Source: Anaerocolumna sp.
GTDB taxonomy: Bacteria; Bacillota; Clostridia; Lachnospirales; Lachnospiraceae
Length of the DNA: 6,590 nucleotides
Assembly (NCBI GenBank): GCA_029256035.1
Contig: JAQSYR010000253.1
Location: forward strand, 1-6,590
Direction of reading: 5' to 3'
In this document: piece by piece, positions 5,519-6,590 of the stretch
How positions within the stretch are numbered: position 1 is the stretch's first letter
Layout: every line of letters begins with the position of its first letter
The notes under the pieces: generated by a model
Seen by the model: only the letters and a program-made list of their open reading frames with translations
What the model was told of the DNA's origin: nothing
Database searches by the model: none
Made by a program: the position numbers and the translations under genes

Positions 5519-6590
5519 TTATAAACTGGATTTTCCTACCTTAAACCAAGAGGTGAACGGTCATAAACTAGCTTATCTAGACAGTGCTGCTACGACTCAA
5601 AAACCTTTGTCAGTGTTACAGGCTGTAGATGATTACTATAATAAGTTCAATGCTAATCCTCACAGAGGAGCTTATTATCTTAGTACCAAAGCAACGGAAA
5701 TGTATGAAAATGCAAGGACTGTAGTTAAAAAGTTTATAGGAGCAAAAAAAGAGAAGGAAATCATATTTACTAAAAGTGCAACAGAATCCTTTAATTTGTT
5801 GGCCTATTCCTATGGAATGACTTTTATCAACGAAGGTGATGAAATCGTAATTACCATTGCTGAACACCATTCCAATCTTGTACCATGGCAACAGGTAGCT
5901 AAGGCAAAAGGAGCTATTTTAAAATACATCTATCTTGAAGAAGATGGTACCATTGCACCAGAAGAAATTGAGAAGAAGATAACGGACAAAACAAAAATAG
6001 TTTCTGTGATTCATGTTTCTAATGTACTTGGAATCATTAATCCTGTTGAAAATATAATTAAAAAAGCACATAGTGTTGGAGCAATCGCCATTGTTGATGT
6101 TACCCAAAGTGTTCCTCATATGAAGCTAGATGTTACGGATATGGATGCTGACTTTGTAGCATTTTCCGGACATAAGATGTTAGCACCTATGGGAATTGGT
6201 GTATTATATGGCAAAGAAGAACTTCTGGAAAAGATGCCACCTTTTTTGTTTGGTGGTGACATGATTGAATATGTTTGGGAACAAGAAGCTACCTTTGCAG
6301 AATTAATAGAGCAAATTGAAGCAATTGAAAAAGAACTGGTTGGATACGCCTTTGATAAACTAGGTGAGATTCCTCATGTAGTGGTATACGGCACAAAAGA
6401 TAGAATGAAAAAAGCAGGGGTTATCTCATTTAATGTAGAGGACGTACATCCTCATGATGTAACTACAATCCTGGATTCTTATGGTGTTGCTATACGGGCT
6501 GGTCATCACTGTGCCCATCCGCTCATGGGACATATGAATGTAAATGCCACTTGCAGAGCAAGTTTTTATCTGTATAATACAAAAGAAGAT
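5508..6590 (+). CDS. sufS: SufS cysteine desulfurase with internal loss (3' partial)
   Basis: SufS is a PLP-dependent desulfurase that takes sulfur from cysteine as a persulfide and hands it, in Firmicutes usually through SufU, to SufB. The frame has 361 codons to the window end. Visible residues are LDSAATTQKP near the start, NANPHRGAYYLS, AEHHSN (His120-121), VDVTQSVPH (Asp197, Gln200), the PLP lysine Lys223 in SGHKML, the catalytic Cys335 in RAGHHCAHP and Arg350 in TCRASFY. The family is about 405-410 residues. The C-terminal 15 or so lie beyond the window, but another loss is internal: EQEATFAEL (to residue 266) runs straight into IEQIEAIEKELVGYA. The usual segment between them, about 29 residues with the conserved FEAGTxN loop that contributes to the cofactor site across the dimer, is missing in frame near 6300-6309. 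Lys-to-Cys spacing is 112 residues here against 138 in E. coli SufS. sufU probably follows. Confidence 0.92.
   Translation, partial: MNYNYKLDFPTLNQEVNGHKLAYLDSAATTQKPLSVLQAVDDYYNKFNANPHRGAYYLSTKATEMYENARTVVKKFIGAKKEKEIIFTKSATESFNLLAYSYGMTFINEGDEIVITIAEHHSNLVPWQQVAKAKGAILKYIYLEEDGTIAPEEIEKKITDKTKIVSVIHVSNVLGIINPVENIIKKAHSVGAIAIVDVTQSVPHMKLDVTDMDADFVAFSGHKMLAPMGIGVLYGKEELLEKMPPFLFGGDMIEYVWEQEATFAELIEQIEAIEKELVGYAFDKLGEIPHVVVYGTKDRMKKAGVISFNVEDVHPHDVTTILDSYGVAIRAGHHCAHPLMGHMNVNATCRASFYLYNTKED

Noticed and set aside
5616..6119. Minus-strand open frames opposite sufS
   Set aside because: They are antisense shadows of a clearly homologous SufS frame, and no recognisable protein features were seen.

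Overview
The window looks like a stretch of a low-GC Firmicutes chromosome, most likely a clostridial or Lachnospiraceae-type anaerobe. This rests on AT-rich codon use, strong AGGAGG-type ribosome binding sites, a sufC-sufB-sufD-sufS gene order, and protein sequences that read like clostridial ArsD, ArsA, ArsC and Suf proteins. Everything is on the plus strand. No tRNA, rRNA, CRISPR array or mobile element was seen.

Positions 2-2562 hold an arsenic-resistance block. An arsD gene (5' end outside the window) encodes an As(III) metallochaperone with a remarkable C-terminal tail of ten S-x-x-x-C-C hexapeptide units. It is followed by arsA, the As(III)-stimulated ATPase of the efflux pump. arsA is broken: a 21-codon start fragment (569-634) carries the true N-terminus, and a 643-codon frame (631-2562) resumes after the first P-loop. 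That second frame runs without a stop into a thioredoxin-type ArsC arsenate reductase, giving an apparent ArsA-ArsC fusion. A long hairpin at 2583-2638 closes the block.

Positions 2690-6590 hold a suf operon for Fe-S cluster assembly: sufC (ATPase), sufB and sufD (scaffold), and sufS (cysteine desulfurase, cut by the window end). Spacing is tight: sufB stop to sufD start is 10 nt, and sufD and sufS overlap by 11 nt. SufS would supply persulfide sulfur to the SufBCD scaffold.

The most striking feature is a recurring defect. At least four places lack a block that these families normally have, while the flanking sequence is well conserved: the first P-loop region of ArsA, the Q-loop and helical subdomain of SufC, the SufC-SufB boundary with the SufB start codon, and the FEAGT-type segment of SufS. 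SufD may also be short at its N-terminus. Several clean losses in neighbouring, otherwise unmutated genes point first to an assembly or sequence-integrity problem. If the sequence is correct, this is a very recently and oddly damaged, or diverged, ars-suf locus. The missing lengths are estimates from memory of family sequences, not alignments.
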